Assembly (NCBI GenBank): GCA_002490665.1
Contig: DKUL01000035.1
Coordinates: forward strand, 1-64,000
Direction of reading: 5' to 3'
Length of the DNA stretch: 64,000 bases
Source: Lachnospiraceae bacterium UBA7205
Lineage (GTDB): Bacteria > Bacillota > Clostridia > Lachnospirales > Lachnospiraceae
This document shows, in pieces, positions 50,609-60,099 of this stretch. Numbering within the stretch: position 1 is the first letter of the stretch; every line of letters begins with the position of its first letter. The translations under genes and the position numbers were made by a program. The notes beneath the pieces were generated by a model. It was not told the origin of the DNA. It saw only the letters and a program-made list of their open reading frames with translations, and ran no database searches.

Positions 50609-51928
50609 TTATTCACCCACTCGTTGTTCTAAATAGGAAAAAATATTAATAATTTCACCGAATCCATCAGTTGCTGTGTTGATATCATCAAACCACAAAT
50701 CATCTGTAATCCAAATCACACAGTTCTCCTTTATCACTGACTCCCATCCCAGAATGCTATAGCCGGCTATTTCTTTCCCATGCTTAGACACATCACTATC
50801 TATTACATAATCAATTGACAGTCCCAATTCATTGAAATATGTCAGGAACTCCGATCCCATTTTTCCTGCGCCCCACCAGACAATTTTTATACCATTATTT
50901 TTGTAATCACTGATAAGCTTTATTATTTTCTCATCCGAGCAGGATAATAGTATGCTGCAATATGATGCCATTTTCCTTGAATGCAGAATATTATCTATTA
51001 TTTTCATCTGGATCATCGAAAGCCTACCCTCATTATACCATTCCATGATTCCCCACTTTTCAAGATAGACCGTTTTCAGCTTATTGACTGTCTCGTCAAG
51101 GTAGACTTCAGAAAAACGTTCCAATCCATTATAAATATCTTTTATTGCCTTATCTATAAAGCTTTTTTGTACTAATTTATAAATTCCCTTCCCCAATGCA
51201 AAATCAAAAACAGCATCCAATGCCTCACAGATAAAGTCTTTTTTCCTAAACCATGTTGTCGTGATGCTTTCTTCACGTTTATACCTGATAAAATAAAGCA
51301 CCTTATCAATAAACACAAGCCTGCAAGAACATAATACGCTGGAATAAGAATAAAATAAGTCATTTGTACATGGCAGATCCTGAAATGTAATATCATTCTG
51401 CAACAGCAATTTCCTACGAACCATTTTATCACATGGGGAATGCATTATTATCTGGAAAATAGATTCCAAACGAGCTGGATTCTCTATGACAGGATAACCA
51501 GGAATCATTTTCCTGGTTTTTTCCATATGCGCTATGGGGATGCGCTTATTATCTACAAAACATTCCAAATAGCATATTCCTATGTCAGCATCATTTTTTC
51601 TACAGCATTCATACATCCTGCCTAACATTTCCGGATGTAAAATATCATCACAGTCAAGAAAAATGACATAATCACCACTAGCAGCCTCCAGCCCCTTATT
51701 TCTTGAACAGGCTGCCCCTGATCTCGTTTTATTCTCAATCAAGACGATATCTCTTTGCTTTTGATACTCTGATATGATTGACATGGACAAATCTGTAGAA
51801 GCATCATCTACACATATAATTTCAAAATTTTGAAATGTTTGATTCATCAGGCTGTCAAAAAACTCATTCAAATATGGCTCTGCATTATATATGGGAATAA
51901 TGCATGAAACAGCAGTATCTTTTATCAT
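50609..51928 (-). CDS. Family 2 glycosyltransferase with C-terminal Rossmann-like module
   Basis: 439 residues from ATG 51928, behind AAGGGG; an in-frame TTG at 51964 would overlap the neighbour. AVSCIIPIYNAEPYL, CVDDASTDLS, SGAACSRNKGLEAASGDY and DCDD (~92-95) mark the catalytic domain. The C-terminal module begins near 349 (IVWWGAGKMGSEFLTYFNEL, DSDVSKHGKEIAGY). Confidence 0.87.
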   Translation of the reverse strand: MIKDTAVSCIIPIYNAEPYLNEFFDSLMNQTFQNFEIICVDDASTDLSMSIISEYQKQRDIVLIENKTRSGAACSRNKGLEAASGDYVIFLDCDDILHPEMLGRMYECCRKNDADIGICYLECFVDNKRIPIAHMEKTRKMIPGYPVIENPARLESIFQIIMHSPCDKMVRRKLLLQNDITFQDLPCTNDLFYSYSSVLCSCRLVFIDKVLYFIRYKREESITTTWFRKKDFICEALDAVFDFALGKGIYKLVQKSFIDKAIKDIYNGLERFSEVYLDETVNKLKTVYLEKWGIMEWYNEGRLSMIQMKIIDNILHSRKMASYCSILLSCSDEKIIKLISDYKNNGIKIVWWGAGKMGSEFLTYFNELGLSIDYVIDSDVSKHGKEIAGYSILGWESVIKENCVIWITDDLWFDDINTATDGFGEIINIFSYLEQRVGE

Positions 51929-51956
51929 GTTCCTAGTCCCCTTAATCTTGTAAATA

Positions 51957-53132
51957 TTAGTCAAATCTTATATTCAAATCCATCATCCAGTCTTCCTGCC
52001 AGATTATTTTTTTAGCCGAAACTCCCATATCCTTTAATTGACCTATGATATCCAGCGCCATATTTCTGCGGCTTACACCTACAACAATATAATCATACTG
52101 TTCCTGCAATATCATATCCGGATTTTTCACATCTCCATATGGAATATTTATCATTTCATAATTCAAATCAACCCATAAAACAATATCACAATAATGGTTT
52201 TTGGCAATCTGTCTGTAAAAATCACGTCCAACAGTACCAGCCCCATACAGAACCACACTGCTGCCCTGACTGACCAATTCATATGGAAACAAATATTTCT
52301 GTATAAACAGTGAATAATATCTGCTCAATCCAGCAGTCAGCCTGGAAGAAATCAGTCTCTCAAGCTGTAACATTAATATTTCTTTTTCTTCATGCAATAC
52401 AAATTCTTTTTTCAAAATATCATACACATTTCGCATCGTCGCAAAATAGACAGATGCTTCTGTGCCAAATGTACTCAATGAATTCATCCTTCTGACATAA
52501 TGATACTCACAAACATCTATGATGCTAATCTTTTTCGCATTTAGTAAAATTGGATATACCGTCACCGTATCCTCGTCACATTCGACACAGTCATTTACTG
52601 ACATTTGCCGCTCATATGCAAGACTCTTTTTAAATAATTTACTACAATTACTTGGAAAAATCCTCTCCAACATAACCGGATATATAAAATGCTTTATGCT
52701 TTCCTCAGTATATACTCCGTTTGGTATCTCATTTGTAGCCTTTTCAGCTTCCCCATTCACGGATTCCATCACAAATCCCGCTATCACAACATCCACAGTT
52801 CCGCAGTCTGTTGCATTTATCATTGATTGTATGTAATCTTTTTCCACCCAGTCATCACCATCTATATGTGCCACATACTCGCCACTGGCAAGTTGCATTC
52901 CTGCTTTTCTGGCACTGACCAAGCCGCCATTTTCTTTATGTACTACTATTACTCTCCTATCATTGTCTGCATATTTTTGACATATTTCCAGACTCCCGTC
53001 TGTAGAACCATCGTCTACGAGAATAATTTCCAGATCCTTGTATGTTTGTTCTATAATACTCGCGATACATCTTTCAATTTCATTTTCTATATTGTAAACT
53101 GGAACAATTACACTAACCACGTTATGCGTCAC
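51957..53132 (-). CDS. Family 2 glycosyltransferase with C-terminal Rossmann-like module
   Basis: 391 residues. VSVIVPVYNIENEIE, LVDDGSTDGS, GGLVSARKAGMQLASGEY and DGDD (91-94), followed by CDEDTVTVYP, define a GT-A enzyme close to capsular GT2 proteins. The module begins near 293 (SVVLYGAGTVGRDFYRQIAK, WVDLNYEMINIPYGD, YIVVGVSRRNMALDI). The start is a GTG (53132) or a later GTG (53120). It overlaps the nucleotidyltransferase gene by 11 bases if the longer start is used. Confidence 0.87.
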   Translation of the reverse strand: MTHNVVSVIVPVYNIENEIERCIASIIEQTYKDLEIILVDDGSTDGSLEICQKYADNDRRVIVVHKENGGLVSARKAGMQLASGEYVAHIDGDDWVEKDYIQSMINATDCGTVDVVIAGFVMESVNGEAEKATNEIPNGVYTEESIKHFIYPVMLERIFPSNCSKLFKKSLAYERQMSVNDCVECDEDTVTVYPILLNAKKISIIDVCEYHYVRRMNSLSTFGTEASVYFATMRNVYDILKKEFVLHEEKEILMLQLERLISSRLTAGLSRYYSLFIQKYLFPYELVSQGSSVVLYGAGTVGRDFYRQIAKNHYCDIVLWVDLNYEMINIPYGDVKNPDMILQEQYDYIVVGVSRRNMALDIIGQLKDMGVSAKKIIWQEDWMMDLNIRFD

Positions 53133-53832
53133 TCTTTCCTATTTTTTTATAATCTTCCCGTGCTTTTTCATAATCATCCATTCTGCCAATGTCAATCCAG
53201 TATTCTTCAATGTCATATTTTGCAATTGGCAGTTTATTTTCCAGCATATACTGTAACAGCATATCTATACCATAGTAGGTATCCTTTGGAATATACTGAA
53301 GTATTTCCGGTTTTAGAATATATACGCCAGCAAGGGCATAAGTAATGATATTGGGCTTTTCTTCTATTTTTGTAATAAACTCATCATCGAAGCTGATATT
53401 TCCAAAATCATAGGGCATCACAATCTGTTTAATCCCTGCAACAAATAACGAAGATTTTTTACATGAAATATCATACATTTTTTTCATGTCCAGCAATGTC
53501 AGAATATCTCCATTCATAACAAGGAATGGGGCTGATGATAACTGCGCCTCCAGTAATTTTAACGGTCCTGCTGTTCCGAGACGCTTCGCCTCTTTGCTGA
53601 TTGTCACTTTGATGTCATAACGTGAACCATCACCTATAAAATTCTCAATATAATTACTTTTATAATTGGTTGCCAATATCACTTCGTCAAATCCGCACTG
53701 TGCCAATCGTTCAATCTGCACCTCCAGTATTGCCTTCTCACCGATAGGCAATAAGGGTTTCGGAATGGCATCTGTAAATGGTTTTAACCTGGTTCCTAGT
53801 CCGCCCGCCATAATAACAGCCTTTTTTTGCAT
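53122..53832 (-). CDS. Sugar-1-phosphate nucleotidyltransferase (PtmE/HddC-like)
   Basis: 236 residues from ATG 53832 (GGAG six bases upstream). Motifs AVIMAGGLGTRLKPFT, PKPLLPIGEKAILE, TISKEAKRLGTAGPL, FLVMNGDILT and EYWIDIGRMDDYEKA belong to the RmlA/GMP-type nucleotidyltransferases. Activation of a hexosamine or hexose phosphate as the NDP donor is expected. It is coupled to a LegB-like dehydratase, the arrangement seen in the Campylobacter GDP-glucosamine route to legionaminic acid (ptmE-legB), but no CBS domains are present. The exact nucleotide is uncertain. Confidence 0.85.
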   Translation of the reverse strand: MQKKAVIMAGGLGTRLKPFTDAIPKPLLPIGEKAILEVQIERLAQCGFDEVILATNYKSNYIENFIGDGSRYDIKVTISKEAKRLGTAGPLKLLEAQLSSAPFLVMNGDILTLLDMKKMYDISCKKSSLFVAGIKQIVMPYDFGNISFDDEFITKIEEKPNIITYALAGVYILKPEILQYIPKDTYYGIDMLLQYMLENKLPIAKYDIEEYWIDIGRMDDYEKAREDYKKIGKSDA

Positions 53833-53859
53833 CGTTTTCTCCAATCCGTACTTATCGTC

Positions 53860-54840
53860 TTATAAATTATATCTATCTGCCTTATATGCATCCATATGCG
53901 TTTTTAGGAACTCAATCGTTTCAGCCAGTCCCTGTTCCAATGTATACTTTGGCTCCCATCCTGTCAGCTTCCTTATTTTTTCATTACATCCCAGTAAACG
54001 ACTCACCTCACTTTTTTCAGGACGCATCCTGACTTCATCACACACGATCTGCGCATCCGGATTAATCTGTCGGATTAACTCTTCCGCCAATTCGCCTATT
54101 GAAACTTCCTTCTGTGTTGCAATATTAATCTCTTCACCTATTGTATGTTCTTGTTCGGCTATCTTTATAAATCCGCTTACTGTATCCTTTACATAGTTAA
54201 AATCCCTTGTCGGAGTCAGAGAACCAAGTTTTATCTGCTCATATCCTGCCAAAAGCTGTGTAATAATTGTTGGAATCACCGCTCTGGCTGACTGCCTCGG
54301 TCCATATGTATTAAATGGTCTTACTATTGTTACTGGTAAATTGAAGCTGCGATAAAATGATTCCGCAAGCCGATCCGCACCTATTTTTGTCGCCGAATAT
54401 GGTGATTGTCCCTGAAATGGATGTTCTTCATCTATTGGCACATATTTTGCCGTACCATATACTTCTGAAGTAGATGTAACAATTACACGTTCAATATTAT
54501 GCCTGCGTGCGGCCTGTAGTATATTTAATGTCCCTTTTATATTGGTATCCACATAGGAATCCGGTGAATAATAGCTGAACGGAATTGCAATTAGCGCCGC
54601 AAGATGAAAAACACCATCCACATTTTCAAGCGCTTCATTTACCCCATTTGGGTCCCGCACATCTCCACTAAAAACTTCTATTTGTGATAACTTCTCTTCA
54701 GGCAAGGAATCTAACCATCCCCAGCTGTTAAATGAATTATATAAAACAAATGCCTTAACATCATAACCGCATTCCAGCAATGCTTCCGTAAGATGACTGC
54801 CTATAAAACCATCCGCACCGGTAACCAAAACTTTCTTCAT
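53860..54840 (-). CDS. legB: NDP-sugar 4,6-dehydratase, LegB-like
   Basis: 326 residues, extended SDR. VLVTGADGFIGSHLTEAL (NAD site) leads into KAFVLYNSFNSWGWLD, a stretch characteristic of LegB-type enzymes. HLAALIAIPFSYYSP, STSEVYGT, SPYSATKIGAD (YxxxK) and RPFNTYGPRQSARAVIPTII follow. In the legionaminic acid pathway LegB makes the 4-keto-6-deoxy-GlcNAc nucleotide. Legionaminic and related nonulosonic acids decorate flagellin and other surface glycans. It lies 27 bases upstream of the nucleotidyltransferase. Confidence 0.85.
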   Translation of the reverse strand: MKKVLVTGADGFIGSHLTEALLECGYDVKAFVLYNSFNSWGWLDSLPEEKLSQIEVFSGDVRDPNGVNEALENVDGVFHLAALIAIPFSYYSPDSYVDTNIKGTLNILQAARRHNIERVIVTSTSEVYGTAKYVPIDEEHPFQGQSPYSATKIGADRLAESFYRSFNLPVTIVRPFNTYGPRQSARAVIPTIITQLLAGYEQIKLGSLTPTRDFNYVKDTVSGFIKIAEQEHTIGEEINIATQKEVSIGELAEELIRQINPDAQIVCDEVRMRPEKSEVSRLLGCNEKIRKLTGWEPKYTLEQGLAETIEFLKTHMDAYKADRYNL

Positions 54841-54861
54841 ATGGCATTTTGCTCCTTCCCC

Positions 54862-56169
54862 TTAATATCCTGAACGTCCCGGTTTTTGCAATGATTTGTT
54901 TTTATCCGGATTCTGCCGCCATGCCGCTTTATCTCTGAAATATTTTACCAAATAATCCTGCCAATAGTGTAAATCTGCATTTGACAACGTATTTGTACTT
55001 GTAAATGTATTCTGATATTCATCAGATGCAGCATAATTAATTGCGGAATGAATTTCATCCTTGTAATCACGGCTTCCTGGTACAGGAATATAGATCGTGA
55101 AACCTACCTCATCCGGATCTATTTCTTCGATAAATGAAATCCTTTCTTTTATTGTGTCTTCTGTCTCATTCGGTGTAAAACCAAGTATAAAATACCCCTT
55201 CCTTATCAATCCCATTTCTTTTGTAATCCGAAATGCTTCTTTTACTTTTTCGGGTGTAATTGGTTTTCCGGTTTCTTTCATTAGAGAAGGTCCCGCCTCT
55301 ACTCCCATCCATACCTCTGTCAGACCTGATTCCTGCATCTTTTCAAGCGTCCGTCTTTCTTCTGGTCTCAAAATCATCGAGGCAACAACATTCATCCCAT
55401 ATTTGAACCGAACCTCATTTTTAATCTTCAGTTCTGCCATTTCATACATATCAGGCGTTAAAAACACCTCCGCGTCACACGTAAGCACCATACTATTTTC
55501 ATCCATTCCCCATCTGTCACGCAGTTCTATCATTTCATCCACAATATTCTGTGCTGTACGCGTTCTCTTGTTTGGCTTTGCAAAGCTGCTTCCCGCACAA
55601 AATATGCAATCAAACGGACATACACTTCTTTGCAGCTCCATAGATGTTTTTCGTATTTCACCCATGTTTTTTAACTTTTCAAAATGCCTGTCTATTTTGA
55701 TTAATTCTCTATCGGGAAAGGGAATAGCATCAAGGTTTGCCATAATCTGTTTTCGAATTACGCGCTTCTTCGCCTTACCGGAAATTACCTCCATCCATGA
55801 TTCCTCACCTGGTCCCTGCAAAAAGTAGTCCACCTTACCGCCCCACTTTTCTAACAATTTTTCCTCCGAAAAACCATTTACGGCATAACCGCCCCATACG
55901 ATTTTTGCCATATCATTGACAACTTTTATTTTTCCTAACAATTCCAGTGCGGCATCTACAGAAAAAGAAGTTAATGAAAAACCAATGACCTGCGCTTCCC
56001 TGCACCCTTCCACAATTATGTCATCAGAATCAAAACGGCCATCGAAGAATGCATAATCTTCCCTTGAATACCCCCCATATTTATAGGAATACGAAGCCAA
56101 ATATCCAACCCCCAAAGCCTCCCATTGATGAATACTTTTAGGTCTGATAAAAACAAATCTTCGTCCCAT
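54862..56169 (-). CDS. B12-binding-domain radical SAM protein
   Basis: 435 residues from ATG 56169 (AAAGGA eight bases upstream). An N-terminal B12-binding-like region is followed by the radical SAM core with the cluster motif CPFDCIFC (Cys at 184, 188, 191). GWG, a TIM-barrel set of strands (LTCDAEVFL, VWMGVEAGPSLM, GYFILGFTPNETEDT) and a C-terminal domain follow. Relatives modify sugars, lipids or peptides (methylation, C-C rearrangement). No substrate can be named; the position beside a LegB-like dehydratase suggests modification of the glycan or its carrier. Confidence 0.8.
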   Translation of the reverse strand: MGRRFVFIRPKSIHQWEALGVGYLASYSYKYGGYSREDYAFFDGRFDSDDIIVEGCREAQVIGFSLTSFSVDAALELLGKIKVVNDMAKIVWGGYAVNGFSEEKLLEKWGGKVDYFLQGPGEESWMEVISGKAKKRVIRKQIMANLDAIPFPDRELIKIDRHFEKLKNMGEIRKTSMELQRSVCPFDCIFCAGSSFAKPNKRTRTAQNIVDEMIELRDRWGMDENSMVLTCDAEVFLTPDMYEMAELKIKNEVRFKYGMNVVASMILRPEERRTLEKMQESGLTEVWMGVEAGPSLMKETGKPITPEKVKEAFRITKEMGLIRKGYFILGFTPNETEDTIKERISFIEEIDPDEVGFTIYIPVPGSRDYKDEIHSAINYAASDEYQNTFTSTNTLSNADLHYWQDYLVKYFRDKAAWRQNPDKNKSLQKPGRSGY

Positions 56170-56204
56170 CTTATTATTCCTTTCCTCCATAAATCTACAG
56201 TACT

Positions 56205-57704
56205 TTACATATTCTCCAATTCCGCCAGCCATTCAACATACGTTATAATCTCGGAAGATACTTTATTGCCGTATGTGGCTTTCAGCTCATCCATGCAGCC
56301 TCCAGGAGTCATGATGACTACGCTTAATTCCTTTTCTCCCAACAGATCCGGTTTTAATATTGTGCCAGGATACCAATTAATTTGGTTTACATTTTTATCA
56401 AACAGACAGATTTGCTTATCACCTATAACTTCAGCCAGTTTTTGATATGCAAGTCCTCCAAGGATGCCCGCACCATATATTCCGACATTCTGATAGTTAT
56501 TTTTCCTAATCCAGCTCTCTATTCTTTCTCCCATATTGTCAAATAACGTATTTTGTTTCGAACACATAGAACCCTCATAATAAAGTTTCCGCCATCGCTC
56601 ATTTCCGGCACTATCCTCCTGAAATTTCTCTGAAGCTGCCTTATTTCGTGAAAACAGTTTCTGCACTTCTTCAAAATTATTTAATACGTTTTCCAAGGTA
56701 CCCGTTAGCTCTTCAATTCCGTCTATTTTTTCAAAATAGGCACCCTGCTTTTCCAATTGGGAATAGTCAAGCCATTTTCCAATAATTGTTATTTTATTGC
56801 AGTATGCATATTCAATCATGGTAGAACTGTAGGCATCCGTCGGTTCTACATTTATAAAAATATCTGTAACAAGCCTCAGCAATGCAACCTCTTTAAAATC
56901 AAGATAATTGGTTATTACCACTCCCTGTGCCGCACTTTCCTTTATTGCCTGTTTAATTTCGTCCACATATTCCTTGTATTTTCCATCATATGTCATTGGG
57001 ACAATTATAAACAATTTTTCTTTATTCCCTTTTGAAAGTTCCTTTATTGCTTTTATGATTCTTTCATGATTATGTGCCTTCGAGGCGCTATAGCCACAAG
57101 TAACAATTTTCCTGCCAGCTGAAATATGATATTTCTCCATAAATGCTTTCTTTATGCCTTCATCTATCTTTGCTGTCTGCATAATGCTTATAACTGGTGT
57201 CTTAAATCTTATATATTGGATTTTTTCCTGCAATCTATTGTTGTAATAATCTTTCAATTGCTCGCATATCTGTAAGGAATCTGCTACAATATAATCCGAT
57301 AATTCCAACATGTATTTCTGATACCGTTTCCGTGTGTCATTTGCCCTAAGCCAGTCGCTTCCCCAGTAATTGGCGATTATTTTTTTACAAAAATTTTTAA
57401 TCAGCAGCCCAACTGTTACTACTGGATAACCTAAATAATGTAAATGGCACACGTCAAACATGCCATACTCTTTTACCTTCTCATATCCTTTCATTAAACT
57501 ATCAAATTTGTTCGCACCATCCAATTCTCTTTGAACAATTCTAATATTATTTTTTTTATAAAATACATCATATTCTTCTTTAAATTCAATCCGAAAGCCT
57601 GTCCCCCAGACTACAATCTCATCAATTTCAAGTTGTAACAATGTTTCATGAATAAAATTGTATATATGAATTGAATAAATATCTCCAACAACCAATACTC
57701 TCAT
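56205..57704 (-). CDS. GT-B glycosyltransferase (GT4-like) with C-terminal Rossmann-like module
   Basis: 499 residues. The N-terminal GT-B half has MRVLVVGDIYSIHIYNFIH, CHLHYLGYP and IANYWGSDWLRA; the C-terminal half has IVTCGYSASKAHNHERIIKAI and VEPTDAYSSTMIEYAYCN in place of the usual EPFG/ES donor loop. It resembles GT1/GT4-type surface-glycan enzymes. The C-terminal module starts near 406 (VGIYGAGILGGLAYQKLAEV, LFDKNVNQINWYPGTIL). The ATG has a weak ribosome-binding site; it lies 36 bases from the radical SAM start. Confidence 0.82.
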   Translation of the reverse strand: MRVLVVGDIYSIHIYNFIHETLLQLEIDEIVVWGTGFRIEFKEEYDVFYKKNNIRIVQRELDGANKFDSLMKGYEKVKEYGMFDVCHLHYLGYPVVTVGLLIKNFCKKIIANYWGSDWLRANDTRKRYQKYMLELSDYIVADSLQICEQLKDYYNNRLQEKIQYIRFKTPVISIMQTAKIDEGIKKAFMEKYHISAGRKIVTCGYSASKAHNHERIIKAIKELSKGNKEKLFIIVPMTYDGKYKEYVDEIKQAIKESAAQGVVITNYLDFKEVALLRLVTDIFINVEPTDAYSSTMIEYAYCNKITIIGKWLDYSQLEKQGAYFEKIDGIEELTGTLENVLNNFEEVQKLFSRNKAASEKFQEDSAGNERWRKLYYEGSMCSKQNTLFDNMGERIESWIRKNNYQNVGIYGAGILGGLAYQKLAEVIGDKQICLFDKNVNQINWYPGTILKPDLLGEKELSVVIMTPGGCMDELKATYGNKVSSEIITYVEWLAELENM

Positions 57705-57729
57705 TCTTAAAACTCCTATACGTCAACTT

Positions 57730-58725
57730 CTAAGTTTCTTTTCCTAAAATCCATATGGTATCATTAAATATCAAGCTAAGTTTCTCAAGTTCCTCATATT
57801 TTTGCTGGTTGACAGCAACTTTTCTTACCTTGAATCCATAATTTATCATTTTTTGTTCTAAATCATATCCATATAACCGAACATGGTCTTCCTGTCCATA
57901 ATTTTTCAATCTTTCCGCTGGTAAAATGATTGTTTTGTCCTCATAAGTCGGTTCATCCCAGCATATTGGTACAGAAAAAATGATGCTTCCGCTATTTTTT
58001 ATACATCTTTTCAACTCATGAAATGCTTTTGCCTCGTTCTCTATGTGCTCCATTACATGATTGCAAATGATATAATCAAATGTATTATCCTCATATGAAA
58101 TGCAAGTGATATCCTCTATTGTGTCTGCCCTGCCCTCAACTATATCTGCCGTATAATAATTGGCATTTTTTTCTTTTATTTTCTTTTCAATCTCCACTTC
58201 CGGAGCAAAATGCAATATTGTATTATTTCCTTCCATCACATTAGTTTCTGTTTCCAAGACATATTCCAGCCATCTGCTTCTGTCAGAACTCCCGCAGATG
58301 GGACATACACATTTACTTCTATACCCCCCCCCTGTAATATTCTTTGCTTTAAAAATGCCATCTTTCATGCCCGCCGACAAAAATATATTTGTAGCACTTC
58401 CACATATATTACAATAGAACTGACTCCCATCAAAGAGATGTTCCAGACTGCTATATAACATCATTTTTTCGGGTTTAATATTGTATTTGTTGCTAAGGTC
58501 ATTTTTTATATCTGTATACCATTTTTTTGAAGTTATAACAATAAAATCATAATCTATTCTTTCCAGCTCGTGCGGAAATAAGGTATTCCTTCCAATATTA
58601 TTCTGATTCTTCTTATCACATAATCCAAGTACATCTATATCAAGCTCTTTTTGCCGTTCAATAATCACATTAGCAATTTGTACTCCATGTTGTCCCATTC
58701 CATATATTACAATTTTCTTTCCCAC
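57730..58725 (-). CDS. Methyltransferase with N-terminal Rossmann-like module
   Basis: 331 residues from GTG 58725, chosen because GGGGGAG is 7 bases upstream. Here the module is N-terminal (VGKKIVIYGMGQHGVQIANV, CDKKNQNNIGRNTLFP). It is followed by a cysteine-rich segment (CNICGSA ... CVCPICGSSDRSRW), probably a zinc knuckle, and a class I SAM methyltransferase (HFAPEVEIEKKI, DIICNHVMEHIENE). The codons for GGG near residue 133 consist of nine consecutive G bases, a candidate slippage tract. Sugar or lipid-carrier methylation is a reasonable guess. Confidence 0.82.
   Translation of the reverse strand: MGKKIVIYGMGQHGVQIANVIIERQKELDIDVLGLCDKKNQNNIGRNTLFPHELERIDYDFIVITSKKWYTDIKNDLSNKYNIKPEKMMLYSSLEHLFDGSQFYCNICGSATNIFLSAGMKDGIFKAKNITGGGYRSKCVCPICGSSDRSRWLEYVLETETNVMEGNNTILHFAPEVEIEKKIKEKNANYYTADIVEGRADTIEDITCISYEDNTFDYIICNHVMEHIENEAKAFHELKRCIKNSGSIIFSVPICWDEPTYEDKTIILPAERLKNYGQEDHVRLYGYDLEQKMINYGFKVRKVAVNQQKYEELEKLSLIFNDTIWILGKET
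58324..58332 (-). repeat. Homopolymer of nine G within the methyltransferase gene
   Basis: On the coding strand nine consecutive G encode Gly-Gly-Gly in frame. A gain or loss of one base would truncate the protein after about 135 residues. Such tracts drive phase variation of surface glycan genes in Campylobacter and others. Confidence 0.6.
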
Positions 58726-58738
58726 ATTGCATCTCCCC

Positions 58739-60085
58739 CTAAAATACACACCTTTCAAAATCAATTCCATAAGATAAGTAGGACTGCAGATCAATAACCT
58801 TATTATATTTACTTAATTGCCTTGATTGTTTTAAAATATCTACAGCCAGTGATGCACTTGTCACTAAGACAATACATTTTTCATTTTTCAAAATATCGGG
58901 TGGCAAAGTCCTTTCATTCTTAAAGCTTTTATCAATAATATAATCTATAGAAAAATTATATTTTTCGCATGCCTGATAAAACTTCTTTCCATTTTTTCCA
59001 TATCCCCACAATGCAATCTTATAACCCAATTCATCTGCGTATTTTTTTATCTGCATTACTTTTTCTTTTTCATACTCAAATATGTACAAAAATTCATTGC
59101 TTATATTTTCACCTATCATCTCATTGTAACTGGTAAGATTCATCAAATCTTTGTACCAGTAATCATAATAAGGCACCAAAAAAGAATCCTGACAATTCCC
59201 AATAATTGTTTTTATGCCCTCTTTAATCCTTAAATAATCCATATCCCATGTATCCGGATTCATAGTCGCCATATCAGATACGATTGTTGTATATATCCAT
59301 GTATGAAAACTACGCTTATTCGTTTCATATAGACCTCTTATTTCCATCTCATTTTTTAAAGCAATACCAGCCTTTACATCATTTAACGCATGTTCTGTTG
59401 CCATCATATTTGTTATTTGTCCTGACATCCCAAATCTGTAATTCATCCAACAACAGTTTACATAGCCAATTCTTTTGGCACATGCTCCTGCCAACTGGTT
59501 AAAGAGAATATCGTTTGCACTGCTTATATCTTGAAAAGTTATGTCACTATCAACAATAAACTGCCTATTGTACATTTTTATCCATGAACTTGCAGTGCAA
59601 ATTTGAAACAAAAATCTGTGCTTCTCTTCATCCGAAAAATAATTCTTATTCCCCAGCATTTGCTGAAATACCATTGGCATATGACGCTCCACTCTTTCTT
59701 CTGAGTAATTGTTATATGTCCAGTAATCATAAATTAAAATGTCTAGTTTCCTCATTTCACAATATCTGTATGCATTTTCCATAAATCCTGATTCATAAAA
59801 ATCATCCGCGTCAAGAAACAACACATATTTTCCCATAGCTCTCTGCATACCGATATTTCTGCTAATCCCTGCACCTTTATTAACAGCATTCGTAATAATA
59901 TGTAACCGTGAATCCCCATCTGCTAATCGTTTCAATATCTCTCCGCATCTATCCGGTGAATGGTCATCTACGCAGATTATTTCAAAATCCTTAAAAGACT
60001 GATTCAAAATACTCTTAATGCAATTTTCAACATATAATTCTTTTTTATAAACCGGAACAATAACCGATATCTGTGGTTTATTCAT
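58739..60085 (-). CDS. Family 2 glycosyltransferase with C-terminal Rossmann-like module
   Basis: 448 residues. ISVIVPVYKKELYVE, CVDDHSPDRC, GAGISRNIGMQRAMGKY and DADD (92-95), then DISSANDILFNQ, place it with capsular GT2 enzymes. The C-terminal module starts near 356 (IALWGYGKNGKKFYQACEKY, IDKSFKNERTLPPDI). The ATG is preceded by AAGGG. It is 15 bases from the GT-B gene upstream. Confidence 0.86.
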   Translation of the reverse strand: MNKPQISVIVPVYKKELYVENCIKSILNQSFKDFEIICVDDHSPDRCGEILKRLADGDSRLHIITNAVNKGAGISRNIGMQRAMGKYVLFLDADDFYESGFMENAYRYCEMRKLDILIYDYWTYNNYSEERVERHMPMVFQQMLGNKNYFSDEEKHRFLFQICTASSWIKMYNRQFIVDSDITFQDISSANDILFNQLAGACAKRIGYVNCCWMNYRFGMSGQITNMMATEHALNDVKAGIALKNEMEIRGLYETNKRSFHTWIYTTIVSDMATMNPDTWDMDYLRIKEGIKTIIGNCQDSFLVPYYDYWYKDLMNLTSYNEMIGENISNEFLYIFEYEKEKVMQIKKYADELGYKIALWGYGKNGKKFYQACEKYNFSIDYIIDKSFKNERTLPPDILKNEKCIVLVTSASLAVDILKQSRQLSKYNKVIDLQSYLSYGIDFERCVF

Positions 60086-60099
60086 ACGAAGCTACCCTT

